Source: Aquabacterium sp. J223 (GTDB taxonomy: Bacteria > Pseudomonadota > Gammaproteobacteria > Burkholderiales > Burkholderiaceae_C). Taken from it: a DNA stretch of 64,000 bases. Of the stretch, positions 16,311 through 25,413 are shown one piece after another (the first letter of the stretch is position 1; every line of letters starts with the position of its first letter). Below the pieces are notes generated by a model, which saw only the letters and a program-made list of their open reading frames with translations, had not been told where the DNA came from and made no database searches. Where the stretch lies: NCBI RefSeq assembly GCF_024666615.1, contig NZ_CP088297.1, positions 4,196,501 to 4,260,500 of the forward strand. Direction: 5' to 3'. A program made the position numbers and the translations under genes.

Positions 16311-17514
16311 GTGCCCGTCCCGCGCTGGATCGCCCACCTCGACATGGACGCCTTCTACGCGTCGGTGGAGCTGCTGCGCTACCCGGAACTGCAGGGGCAG
16401 GCGGTGGTCATCGGCGGCGGGCGGCGCCACCAGCCCGAGCGCCTGTCCGACGGCAGCCTCAAGGTGGCCCGCCTGCGCGACTACGCCGGCCGCGGCGTCG
16501 TCACCACCGCCACCTACGCCGCGCGCGACCATGGCGTGCATTCGGGCATGGGGCTGATGAAGGCGGCGCTGCGCGCGCCCGACGCGATCCTGCTGCCCAC
16601 CGACTTCGACGAATACCGCCGGCTGTCGCGCGCCTTCAAGGCCGCGGTGGCCGAGGTGGCGCCGGTGATCGAGGACCGCGGCATCGACGAGATCTACATC
16701 GACCTGACCGAGGTGCCGGGCGTGCACGAGGCGGTCGGCCACGACCGCTTCGGCGGCGTGCGGGCGGTGGCGCAGGAGATCAAGAACAACGTGCGCCGCG
16801 CCACGCGGCTGAGCTGCTCGATCGGCGTGACGCCGAACAAGCTGCTGTCGAAGATCGCCAGCGACCTGGACAAGCCGGACGGCCTGACCCTGCTGACGCT
16901 GGAGGACGTGCCGCGGCGGCTGTGGCCGCTGCCGGTGGGGGGTGGTCAACGGCATCGGTCCGAAGGCGCAGGCACGGCTGCGCGAGATGGGGGTGCAGCG
17001 GGTGGGCGACCTCGCCGCCCAGCCGCTGGCCGCGCTGGCCGAGCGCTTCGGCCAGCGCACCGCGCGCTGGCTGCACGAGGTCGCGCACGGCCGCGACGAC
17101 CGGCCGGTGGTGGTGTCGCACGAGCCGGTGTCGATGAGCCGCGAGACCACCTTCGAGCGCGACCTGCACGCGGTGCACGACCGCGCCGAACTGGGCGCGG
17201 CGCTGACCCGGCTGTGCGAGCGCCTGGCCGCCGACCTGCAGCGCAAGGGCTACGCCGGCCGCACGGTCGGGCTGAAGCTGCGCTTCGAGGACTTCAAGAC
17301 CGTGACCCGCGACCTCACCCTGCCGCAGCCGGTGGACCAGGCGCAGGCCATCCGCGCCGCGGTCGGCCAGTGCCTGAAGCGGGTCGACCTGCGCCGCCGG
17401 CTGCGCCTGCTCGGCGTGCGGGTGGGCACGCTCGCTCGGCCGCGGCCGGCGCAGGCGGTGGCCCCCACGCCGCAGCCCTCGCCGACGCCGCTGCCCGATC
17501 CGACGCTGTTCTGA
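16311..17514 (+). pseudogene. dinB: DNA polymerase IV (Y-family), frameshifted
   Basis: The first part (16311 to about 16936) reads as a Y-family polymerase: HLDMDAFYASVELL with the first catalytic aspartate, EDRGIDEIYIDLTEV with the catalytic Asp-Glu pair, and SIGVTPNKLLSKIASD. The rest (little-finger domain, GIGPKAQARLREMG, RKGYAGRTVGLKLRF) continues in the +1 frame from about 16942 to 17514. The break is in a run of six Gs at 16937-16942; five Gs would give a continuous protein of about 400 residues. Either this is a true inactivating insertion or a base-calling error. Start GTG at 16311 is chosen because PVPRWIAHLDMD matches the family start. Intact, it would do error-prone translesion synthesis. 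Confidence 0.85.
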
Positions 17515-17518
17515 CGGT

Positions 17519-18883
<1,365 letters not shown>

Positions 18884-18986
18884 GGCGCATGATCGCCGAG
18901 GCACGACGACGCTGCAGCGCGGCGAGCCGACACCGACTCGAGCCTCCCTCCTGGAGAGAGGTTGGAGGGTGCCGTCAAACACGCTG

Positions 18987-19009
18987 GAGCCCCCTCCCGG
19001 AGGGGGCTC
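18987..19009. terminator. GC-rich perfect hairpin between chrA and the DUF1801 gene
   Basis: GAGCCCCCTCC, one C, then GGAGGGGGCTC form an 11-bp inverted repeat in the gap between two minus-strand genes. There is no T tract on either strand, so classical intrinsic termination is doubtful. It lies just past a segment (18942-18973) that resembles one before the SulP gene at 56034. Confidence 0.4.
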
Positions 19010-19058
19010 GGGGGAGCGGTGGTGACGCCGAAGGCGCGGCCGGCAGAGCGCCGCGGGC

Positions 19059-19457
19059 TCAGCCAGCCGCGCCCTCGGCCCGCCGGCCGGCAACCGCGGG
19101 CAGCGCGGCCACCGCCGCCTGCAGCAGTTGCGGCAGCAGCGGGTCGTGCTCGTCGACCGGGTGCCGGCAGCGCAGGCTGCGCGTGCCCTTGCTGCCGCCC
19201 TCCAGTTCAGGGAAGGCGGCGGCCAGTTCGGCGCCGGCGAAGACCTGCAGGTCGACGTGGTGCCGGTGCGGCACCAGCGCCACGGTGTTCAGGCCGTTGT
19301 GGGTGAAGACCAGGTTGCCCCAGCGGACCGTGGGTTGCAGCGGCAGGCCGCTGCGCTGGACGGCGCGGTGCAGCGAGCGCGCGATCTCGCGCGGCTCCTC
19401 CTGCAGCAGGTCGAACCAGCTTTCGACCAGGGCGCCGGGGCGGATGAGGGTTCGCAT
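19059..19457 (-). CDS. DUF1801 (YdhG-like) family protein
   Basis: This 132-residue soluble protein resembles the DUF1801/YdhG family: an N-terminal helix, the PTVRWGNLVFTHNG core, a VDLQVFAGAELA strand and FPELEGGSKGTRSLR, in which the GTGK-R stretch is characteristic. Molecular function is not established for the family, which has an iron-chaperone-like fold. It is a minus-strand neighbour of the zinc metallopeptidase gene, 61 bp downstream of its stop, possibly cotranscribed. Nothing suggests a link to the giant-protein cluster further upstream. Confidence 0.72.
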   Translation of the reverse strand: MRTLIRPGALVESWFDLLQEEPREIARSLHRAVQRSGLPLQPTVRWGNLVFTHNGLNTVALVPHRHHVDLQVFAGAELAAAFPELEGGSKGTRSLRCRHPVDEHDPLLPQLLQAAVAALPAVAGRRAEGAAG

Positions 19458-19518
19458 GATGCTGGCGCAGTTCCAAACAAACGTGAGGGGACCGAGCGTG
19501 AGGCGACCGGGGCACCGG

Positions 19519-20400
19519 TCATGGCGCCCTCGCGGTCAGGGTGTCGCACTGGCGCCATTGGCCGGCGTCGAAGCCACGGCGGAACCAGCGCACCCGCTGC
19601 GCGCTGCTGCCGTGGGTGAAGCTTTCGGGGACGATGGCCCCGCCCTGCTGGCGGGCCAGCACGTCGTCGCCGATGCGCGAGGCGGCGTTCAGCGCCTCCT
19701 CCACGTCGCCCGGCTCCAGCCAGCCCTTGGTGGCCTGCGAGTGGTGCGCCCACACGCCCGCCAGGCAGTCGGCCTGCAGTTCCACCCGCACCGAGATGGC
19801 GTTGGCATCGGCCTGCGACCGGCCCTGGGCGGCGCGTGCGGCCTGCTCGTGCACGCCGAGCACCTGCTGCACGTGGTGGCCCACCTCGTGGGCGATGACG
19901 TAGGCCTGGGCGAAGTCGCCCGGCGCGCCCATGCGGCGGGCCAGCAGGTCGAAGAAGTCGAGGTCGATGTAGACGCGCTGGTCGGCCGGGCAGTAGAACG
20001 GGCCCATCGCCGACTGGCCGCGGCCGCAGGCGGTGGGCGTGGCGCCGCGGAACAGCACCAGCCGCGGCGCAGGGTAGGTCACCCGCTCCTGGCTCAGCAG
20101 CGAACGCCAGACGTCCTCGGTATTGGCGAGCACCGTGGAGACGAACGCCGCGCGCTTGTCGCCGGCCGGCGGCGCGGTCGCCGGCGCGGTGACCGCCACC
20201 GGGGCGCCGCCGCTGCCCTCCATCAGGCCGAGCAGCGCCAGCGGGTTGATGCCGAAGACCCAGCCGAGCACCAGCGCCAGCACCACCCCGCCCAGGCCGA
20301 CGCCGCCGCCACGGCCGATGCCGATGGGCAGCATGCCGCCGCCACCACCGCCTCGGCGGTCCTCGACGTTGTCGCTCTGACGTTCCCCTTCCCAGCGCAT
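19519..20400 (-). CDS. ypfJ: Neutral zinc metallopeptidase, YpfJ family
   Basis: This 293-residue protein matches the YpfJ/putative neutral zinc metallopeptidase family: an N-terminal cytoplasmic [19 protein letters not shown], the exact family hallmark, then a glycine-rich linker and one transmembrane segment ([20 protein letters not shown]), and a periplasmic domain with the zinc-binding HEVGHHVQ near residue 167 and an [12 protein letters not shown] downstream glutamate ligand. It is probably anchored in the inner membrane facing the periplasm. Substrates are unknown. Length is normal. It lies on the same strand as the surface-protein cluster but is separated by the 112-residue unknown gene. 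Confidence 0.88.
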   Translation of the reverse strand: MRWEGERQSDNVEDRRGGGGGGMLPIGIGRGGGVGLGGVVLALVLGWVFGINPLALLGLMEGSGGAPVAVTAPATAPPAGDKRAAFVSTVLANTEDVWRSLLSQERVTYPAPRLVLFRGATPTACGRGQSAMGPFYCPADQRVYIDLDFFDLLARRMGAPGDFAQAYVIAHEVGHHVQQVLGVHEQAARAAQGRSQADANAISVRVELQADCLAGVWAHHSQATKGWLEPGDVEEALNAASRIGDDVLARQQGGAIVPESFTHGSSAQRVRWFRRGFDAGQWRQCDTLTARAP

Positions 20401-20469
20401 GGGCGTTTGGGGGCAACCGGCGTGCGTGGCCCCCTTTGGGCGGGCGGCGCAGGCCGGCGGGTGGGCCGT

Positions 20470-20808
20470 TCAGTCGTGCGGCGCCGGCGGACGGCCGGCC
20501 TGCTCCAGCCGGTGGATGAGCTGGAACAGCTGCAGCGCGCTGCGACGCAGGTCGTCGGCGGCGCTGGCGTGCGCCTGCGCGATGCGCTCGTAGGCGTAGA
20601 GCCGGTCGTAGCACATGCGCGCCAGCGACACCGGCCAGCCCTCGGCCTCCATCTGCTGCTTGAACGTCACCAGCAGCGGGAAGTCGACGTGCGCGGCGGT
20701 GGGCAGCGCACGCAGCCGCGGACCGGGCACCGGTCCGTCGCCCCAGGTGGCGAGGACGAACTCGGGCGGCAGGTCGGTCAGTTCGATCACCTGGGGCAGG
20801 GGCGTCAT
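20470..20808 (-). CDS. Hypothetical protein, 112 residues
   Basis: I do not recognise this protein. From the ATG at 20808 it reads MTPLPQVIELTDLPPEFVLA and continues as a soluble, mostly helical protein with VDFPLLVTFKQQMEAEGWPV and a DDLRRSALQLFQLIHRLEQAG helix. A longer version from an ATG at 20859 adds 17 residues. No signal peptide or membrane segment is present. It sits between the ypfJ-like gene and sapC on the same strand, about 110 bp from sapC, so it may have its own promoter. Codon use agrees with a real gene in this genome. Confidence 0.6.
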   Translation of the reverse strand: MTPLPQVIELTDLPPEFVLATWGDGPVPGPRLRALPTAAHVDFPLLVTFKQQMEAEGWPVSLARMCYDRLYAYERIAQAHASAADDLRRSALQLFQLIHRLEQAGRPPAPHD

Positions 20809-20918
20809 GGCATCGGCGACGAATGGGATCCGGGCATCTTCGGACGCCCGGTGCAGCATCGATCGCCGGATGAGGCCCCGGCTTCTGTCACATTTCTGTT
20901 ACAGCCGCCCTTTTCCCC

Positions 20919-21653
20919 TCAGCCCGCGGGGCGGGCGGCCAGGCGGTCCTTCAACCGGCCGAAATTGCGCAGCGACTGCTGGTGCAGGAACAACAGTTCC
21001 AGCTCGTCGTTCTGCATCAGCTGCGCCAGCGTCGCGCCGTCCAGCGCCTTGAGCTTCTTGCGGTCGACCACCATGAAGCCGCCCAGCGAGGTCTTCTCCT
21101 CGCCGAACTGGAACTGCGCCAGCATCGATTCGAGCAACCCCAGCTCGATCAGCCGCTTGCAGAAGGCCTCGGTGCGCAGGAAGTGGGCGCGGTACTCCTG
21201 CAGGAACTTGAGCACGCCCTCGACATAGGGCGTGGCCTTGTGGTCGCCGTCCTCGGTGAACAGGCGCTGGCCGCGGCCCTCGCGGTTGAGGCCGGGGAAG
21301 GACTCGTCGACGCACAGCGTGAACGACTTGCCCTCGTCCGGCGTGCCGAAGATGAAGGGATAGCGGCGCAGGAAGGCCGGCACGTACTGCGCGTCCCAGG
21401 CGTCGTCGGGCTTGAGGTAGAGGTTCTCCTGCGCGCGCACGCCCAGCACCACCACCGGCAGCACGCCGTCGCCGGTCTTGGCGAAGACGATGGGGTACTC
21501 GCTGGCGGCTTCGCGGAATTCCACTGCGGTCAGCGGCACCGAGTTCACCTTGCGGCTGAAGCCGTAGTGGCCCTGGGCCTCGACGAAGCAGTCGCGGTGG
21601 CGCTCGTTGCTCAGCGGAATGGCGGATTCGTAAACCAGTTGCAGAGGGCTCAT
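20919..21653 (-). CDS. SapC family protein
   Basis: This 244-residue protein is of the SapC family: it opens with LQLVYESAIPLSNERHRDCF, then SEYPIVFAKTGDGVLPVVVLG, NLYLKPDDAWDAQYVPAFLRRYPF and a C-terminal helical LFLHQQSLRNFGRLKD. The family name comes from the S-layer-protein secretion operon of Campylobacter fetus (sapCDEF), where sapC has no proven role. It has no signal peptide and is probably cytoplasmic. Its ATG overlaps the DUF3592 stop codon by 4 bp, so it is the last gene of the export cluster that follows the giant surface-protein gene. This position supports a role with secretion or surface display. Confidence 0.85.
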   Translation of the reverse strand: MSPLQLVYESAIPLSNERHRDCFVEAQGHYGFSRKVNSVPLTAVEFREAASEYPIVFAKTGDGVLPVVVLGVRAQENLYLKPDDAWDAQYVPAFLRRYPFIFGTPDEGKSFTLCVDESFPGLNREGRGQRLFTEDGDHKATPYVEGVLKFLQEYRAHFLRTEAFCKRLIELGLLESMLAQFQFGEEKTSLGGFMVVDRKKLKALDGATLAQLMQNDELELLFLHQQSLRNFGRLKDRLAARPAG

Positions 21654-22426
21654 GGTCGGGTGGCTCGTGGGGAAGGGGTGGAAGGGGTGGACAGCGCGCG
21701 GGCCACGCCGAGCAGGCCGGACAGGCCGATGGCGGTCAGGCCGCAGAGCAGCGCGCCGCTGCGCCAGCCGACGTCCCCCGGCTCGGCCAGGGCGACGATG
21801 AAGGGCACCGGCAGGCCGTGCAGCAGCGCCCACAGCGGCAGCAGCCAGCGCCGCTGCCGCGAGTGCCGGGCGGCGGCGCCGCCGGGGCCCGTCCAGCGCA
21901 GCAGCGCGCCCAGCACCAGCGCGCTGGCCACGCCGCAGGGAAAGAGCAGGAAGACCGCGGCGAAGACGGCGCTGGCCAGCGGCAGCCGGCGTTCGATCAC
22001 CGACCGGTCGGGCCGCCGCGGGTCGACCCAGACGGTGAGCGTCGCGCCACGTTCGGCGGCGGCCAGCCGCTGGGCCACGCGGTTGCGCCAGCCATTCGAG
22101 AAGTTGTCGCGCACCGGCCGCAGGCTCACCTGCTCGCCGGTGTGGCGGCTGCCGTCGAAGGTGTAGTCGTAGCGGGCCACCAGCTCGTGCGTCGGGGTGC
22201 GGATGGCGAAGCCGCGCACCGTCTGGTGCGTGCCGCTGCGCCGCTCCCAGTGCAGCAGGCGGGCGCTCACGGGCACCCAGGCGCGGGCGTCGGCGGTGCC
22301 GGCCAGCAGCAGCACCAGGTCGCGGCCGACGACGCCGAAGGCCACGCACAGCGGCACGAGCACCAGCACGGACACGACGACCCAGGCGGTGCGCCGAGGC
22401 GGCCGGCGGTCAGCGGGCCGCGGCAC
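21650..22426 (-). CDS. DUF3592 membrane protein
   Basis: This 258-residue integral membrane protein has an N-terminal transmembrane helix (VVVSVLVLVPLCVAFGVVG), a beta-rich extracytoplasmic region typical of DUF3592 (WVPVSARLLHWERRSGTHQT, ARYDYTFDGSRHTGEQVSL, ATLTVWVDPRRPDRSVIE), and three further helices. GTG start at 22426 overlaps the end of the periplasmic adaptor gene by 17 bp and its stop overlaps sapC by 4 bp. The domain's function is unknown. It occurs once here inside an apparent secretion operon and may be a scaffold or accessory of the exporter (inference). Confidence 0.8.
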   Translation of the reverse strand: MPRPADRRPPRRTAWVVVSVLVLVPLCVAFGVVGRDLVLLLAGTADARAWVPVSARLLHWERRSGTHQTVRGFAIRTPTHELVARYDYTFDGSRHTGEQVSLRPVRDNFSNGWRNRVAQRLAAAERGATLTVWVDPRRPDRSVIERRLPLASAVFAAVFLLFPCGVASALVLGALLRWTGPGGAAARHSRQRRWLLPLWALLHGLPVPFIVALAEPGDVGWRSGALLCGLTAIGLSGLLGVARALSTPSTPSPRATRP

Positions 22427-23351
22427 CTTGCACGGCGGGTGCCGCCTCGGGCCGTGCGGCAGAGGACGGGGCCGCTGCCGGGCCGCTGCGTCGCGCGGCC
22501 AGGCCGGCCGCGCCGCGCTCCAGCCCCGGGAAGTCGGCCTTGCAGGTGATGCCGGCCGGCAGCTTCAGGTCGGGGTTGGGCAGTTCGAGCCGGGCGCGCA
22601 CCGTGCCGCTGGCCACGTCGGCCACCGGGTCCAGCGTCTTCACCCGGGCGGTGTGGCGGCCGCCGATGGGCGCTTCCGGCATCACCGCGATGGTGGCGCC
22701 GGGCTGCACCTTGCCGTAGGCGGCGACGGGCAGCAGCACCTCGACGTGCAGCAGCGAGATGTCGGCGATGCGCAGCAGCGGCTTCTTGGTGTCGCGGCTG
22801 TCGGCGAAGTCGCCGGGGTGGACCTGGCGCTCGACGACCACGCCGTTGAACGGGCTCTTCAGCGTGCGCAGGCGCAGCTGTTCGGCGTTGCGCTGCTGCT
22901 CCAGCTCGGCGGCGCGCTTGTTCTCGCGCGCCTGCAGCAGCTCGGCCTCGGCCAGCCGCTTCTCGGCGGCGGCCTCGTCGCGGTCCTGCGGCGAGACGAA
23001 GTCGTCCTTGGCCAGCGTCTCGCGCCGGCCCAGCTTGAGCGCCGCGTATTCGACCCGGCTCTCGCCGGAGCGCACGGCACCGACCATCGACGCCCGGTAG
23101 CGCGACTGCTCCAGCGTCGCGCGCTCGACGCCGGAATCGAGCACCACCAGCACCTGCCCGGCGCGGATGCGGTCGCCGCGGTCGACCAGCACCTGCTCGA
23201 CCAGGCCTTCGCTGGCCGGTCGCACGTCCACCGTCATGCGCGGCTCGATGACGCAGTCGAACTCGCCGGCCGACGCCGTGCCGCTCAGCCCGGCCCATGC
23301 GGCCAACGCGGCGGCGGCGATGGCCCGGTGTCCCTGCCCTGCTCTGCTCAT
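22410..23351 (-). CDS. Periplasmic adaptor / membrane-fusion protein (HlyD/RND type)
   Basis: This 313-residue secreted adaptor begins with a Sec signal (HRAIAAAALAAWAGLSGTASA). A split biotinyl-lipoyl domain follows (VDVRPASEGLVEQVLVDRGDRIRAGQVLVVLDS, then LKSPFNGVVVERQVHPGDFA), with a coiled-coil hairpin in between and a beta-barrel domain after. Such proteins bridge inner-membrane pumps and outer-membrane channels. The start at 23351 was chosen over a longer reading because GAGAAGGA lies just upstream of it. It lies 17 bp after the SecA-like gene and overlaps the DUF3592 gene. No RND pump, ABC ATPase or TolC-type gene accompanies it, which is unusual. Confidence 0.85.
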   Translation of the reverse strand: MSRAGQGHRAIAAAALAAWAGLSGTASAGEFDCVIEPRMTVDVRPASEGLVEQVLVDRGDRIRAGQVLVVLDSGVERATLEQSRYRASMVGAVRSGESRVEYAALKLGRRETLAKDDFVSPQDRDEAAAEKRLAEAELLQARENKRAAELEQQRNAEQLRLRTLKSPFNGVVVERQVHPGDFADSRDTKKPLLRIADISLLHVEVLLPVAAYGKVQPGATIAVMPEAPIGGRHTARVKTLDPVADVASGTVRARLELPNPDLKLPAGITCKADFPGLERGAAGLAARRSGPAAAPSSAARPEAAPAVQGAAAR

Positions 23352-23368
23352 GGGGTCCTTCTCTGGTC

Positions 23369-25393
23369 TCATGTGGCCCGGCCGGAGAAGGCCAGGCGCC
23401 GGTCCTGTTGCCGGTCGTTGGCCAGCGTCTGCCGGCGAACGGCCGAATCGTGACCTGCCGCGCGCGATTGCGCCACCCGGCGCAACAGCCATCCCTGCCA
23501 GGACGGCCGCTCGGCCGTGGCGGATGTCGCGGCCCGTCGCCGCAGCCAGCGCCACAGCAGGCCGCCATGGGCGCGGAAGAGCTCGTCGTCGAGGCTGACG
23601 ATGGCCTCGAAGCTGCCCGGGTCGCCCTGCCGGCCGGCGCGGCCGAAGAGCTGCCGGTCGACGCGGCCGGAGTCGTGGAACTCGGTGAGGATGACGTGCA
23701 GCCCGCCGGCCGCGCGCACCGTGTCGTCGAGGTGGATGTCGGTGCCGCGGCCGGCCATGTTGGTGGCCACGGTGATGCGGCCGGTCTGGCCGGCGTCGGC
23801 CACGATGGCCGCCTCCTCGGCGTCGTGGCGGGCGTTGAGCACGGTGTGCGGCAGGCCCAGCGCCGCCAGCGCCCGGCCCGCCGCCTCCGACGCCGCCACC
23901 GAGCGCGTGCCGATCAGCACCGGCCGGCCGGCGTCGGCCAGTTCACGCGCCCGCGCGGCCACCGCGGCCCAGCGCGCGTCCGCATCGGCCAGCAGCCGCA
24001 CGCCGAGGTCCCGTCGCAGCACCGTGCGGTGGGTGGGGATGCGCACCACCTCCAGCCCGTAGACCGCACGCAGCTCGGGCGCCACCTCCATCACCGTGCC
24101 GCTCATGCCGGCCAGCCGCAGGTAGCGGCGGAAGAAGCGCTGGTAGGTGATGCGCGACAGCGTCTCGCGGCGGGCGGTGGTGGGCACGCCTTCCTTCAGC
24201 TCGATCATCTGGTGCAGGCCGGCCTCCCAGGCGCGGTCGGGCATGACGCGGCCGGTGTTCTCGTCGACGATCTCCACCTTGTCCTGCCCGTCGTCGCCCG
24301 CGCGCACGATGTAGTGCTCGTCGCGCCGGTACAGGTGCAGCGCCGACAGCGCCTGCTGCACCAGCGCGAGCCGGGCGCGGCGGGCGGTGAGCAGGCCCTG
24401 GTCGCCGGCGCACAGCTCGGTGATGCGGGCCTCGGCGGCGGGCAGCAGCTGGATGGCGCGTTCGCGGGCGCGCACCCGGTAGTGGGTGTCGGCCTGCAGC
24501 TCGGCGGCCACGGCCAGCGCGCGGGCGTAGGTGCGCACCTCCTCCACGTCGTCGCGCTGGGCGGAGAGGATGAGCGGCGTGCGGGCCTCGTCGACGAGCA
24601 CGCTGTCGGCCTCGTCGACCAGCGCGAAATACAGCGCGCGCACGCGGCGCGGCGCGGCGCCGGCGCGGCCGTCGAGCAGCGTGCGCGCGGCGGTGTGCAG
24701 CGCCGGGCCGCCGCCGGGGGCGGGCAGGCGGTCGCGCAGGTAGTCGAACACCAGGTCCTTGTTGGTGGTGTAGACCACCGGGCAGCACCAGGCGGCCAGC
24801 CGCTCGGGCTGCGGCTGGTCCTGCACCACCACGCCGACGTCGAGCCCGAAGAAGCGGTAGACCGGGCCCAGCGTCTCGGCGTCGCGGGCGGCCAGGTAGT
24901 CGTTGACCGTGACCACATGGGCCGGCGCGCCGGCCAGCGCCACCGTGACCACCGGCAGCAGCGCGGTCAGCGTCTTGCCCTCGCCGGTCTGCATCTCGGC
25001 CAGCCGGCCGGCCAGCAGCGTCAGCCCGCCCATGAGCTGCGACGGGTGGTGGGCCTTGCCCAGCGTGCGGCGCGACGCCTCGCGCACGAGGGCGAAGGCC
25101 TGGCGCACCGCCGCGGGGGTCAGCCCCTCGCGGCGCAGGCGGTCGCGGGCCTCGGCCACCACCGCCTGCAGCGCGGCCTCGTCCAGCGCCTGCAGCGCCT
25201 GGCCGGCGCGCACGATGGCGGCGGCCTCGCGCTTGAGCCGCCGCACCGTCCAGCGCGAGCGCCAGCGGGCGAAGCGCCCGGGCAGCGCGGCCAGCCAGCG
25301 GTCGACGGCGGTCTCGCGCCCATCCTCGCGCTCGACCACGCCCTCGCCGGCCAGGTGGGCGACACGCCATTGCTGCAACAGCACCCTAGACAT
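23369..25393 (-). CDS. SecA-like ATPase (second, accessory-type SecA)
   Basis: This 674-residue protein has the SecA motor: Walker A EMQTGEGKTLTALLP near residue 134, VVYTTNKDLVFDYLRD, the DEAD-like VDEADSVLVDEARTPLILS near 259, and the second helicase domain NMAGRGTDIHL and FGRAGRQGDPG. The conserved EHYIVR...VEIVDENTGRVMPDR region is also present. It is well short of housekeeping SecA (about 900 residues): the C-terminal zinc-binding linker is missing and the helical scaffold is reduced. It is therefore probably a specialised SecA pushing one class of substrate through SecYEG. It lies 20 bp after the M50 gene in the run downstream of the giant surface-protein gene, its likely client. Confidence 0.88.
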   Translation of the reverse strand: MSRVLLQQWRVAHLAGEGVVEREDGRETAVDRWLAALPGRFARWRSRWTVRRLKREAAAIVRAGQALQALDEAALQAVVAEARDRLRREGLTPAAVRQAFALVREASRRTLGKAHHPSQLMGGLTLLAGRLAEMQTGEGKTLTALLPVVTVALAGAPAHVVTVNDYLAARDAETLGPVYRFFGLDVGVVVQDQPQPERLAAWCCPVVYTTNKDLVFDYLRDRLPAPGGGPALHTAARTLLDGRAGAAPRRVRALYFALVDEADSVLVDEARTPLILSAQRDDVEEVRTYARALAVAAELQADTHYRVRARERAIQLLPAAEARITELCAGDQGLLTARRARLALVQQALSALHLYRRDEHYIVRAGDDGQDKVEIVDENTGRVMPDRAWEAGLHQMIELKEGVPTTARRETLSRITYQRFFRRYLRLAGMSGTVMEVAPELRAVYGLEVVRIPTHRTVLRRDLGVRLLADADARWAAVAARARELADAGRPVLIGTRSVAASEAAGRALAALGLPHTVLNARHDAEEAAIVADAGQTGRITVATNMAGRGTDIHLDDTVRAAGGLHVILTEFHDSGRVDRQLFGRAGRQGDPGSFEAIVSLDDELFRAHGGLLWRWLRRRAATSATAERPSWQGWLLRRVAQSRAAGHDSAVRRQTLANDRQQDRRLAFSGRAT

Positions 25394-25413
25394 GCGGCAC
25401 CCTGGACATGGTG

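Noticed and set aside
18884-19093. Extended N-terminus of the chromate transporter
   Set aside because: The added 70 residues are low-complexity and cross a hairpin; the family start fits MTAEATLPPAV at 18883.
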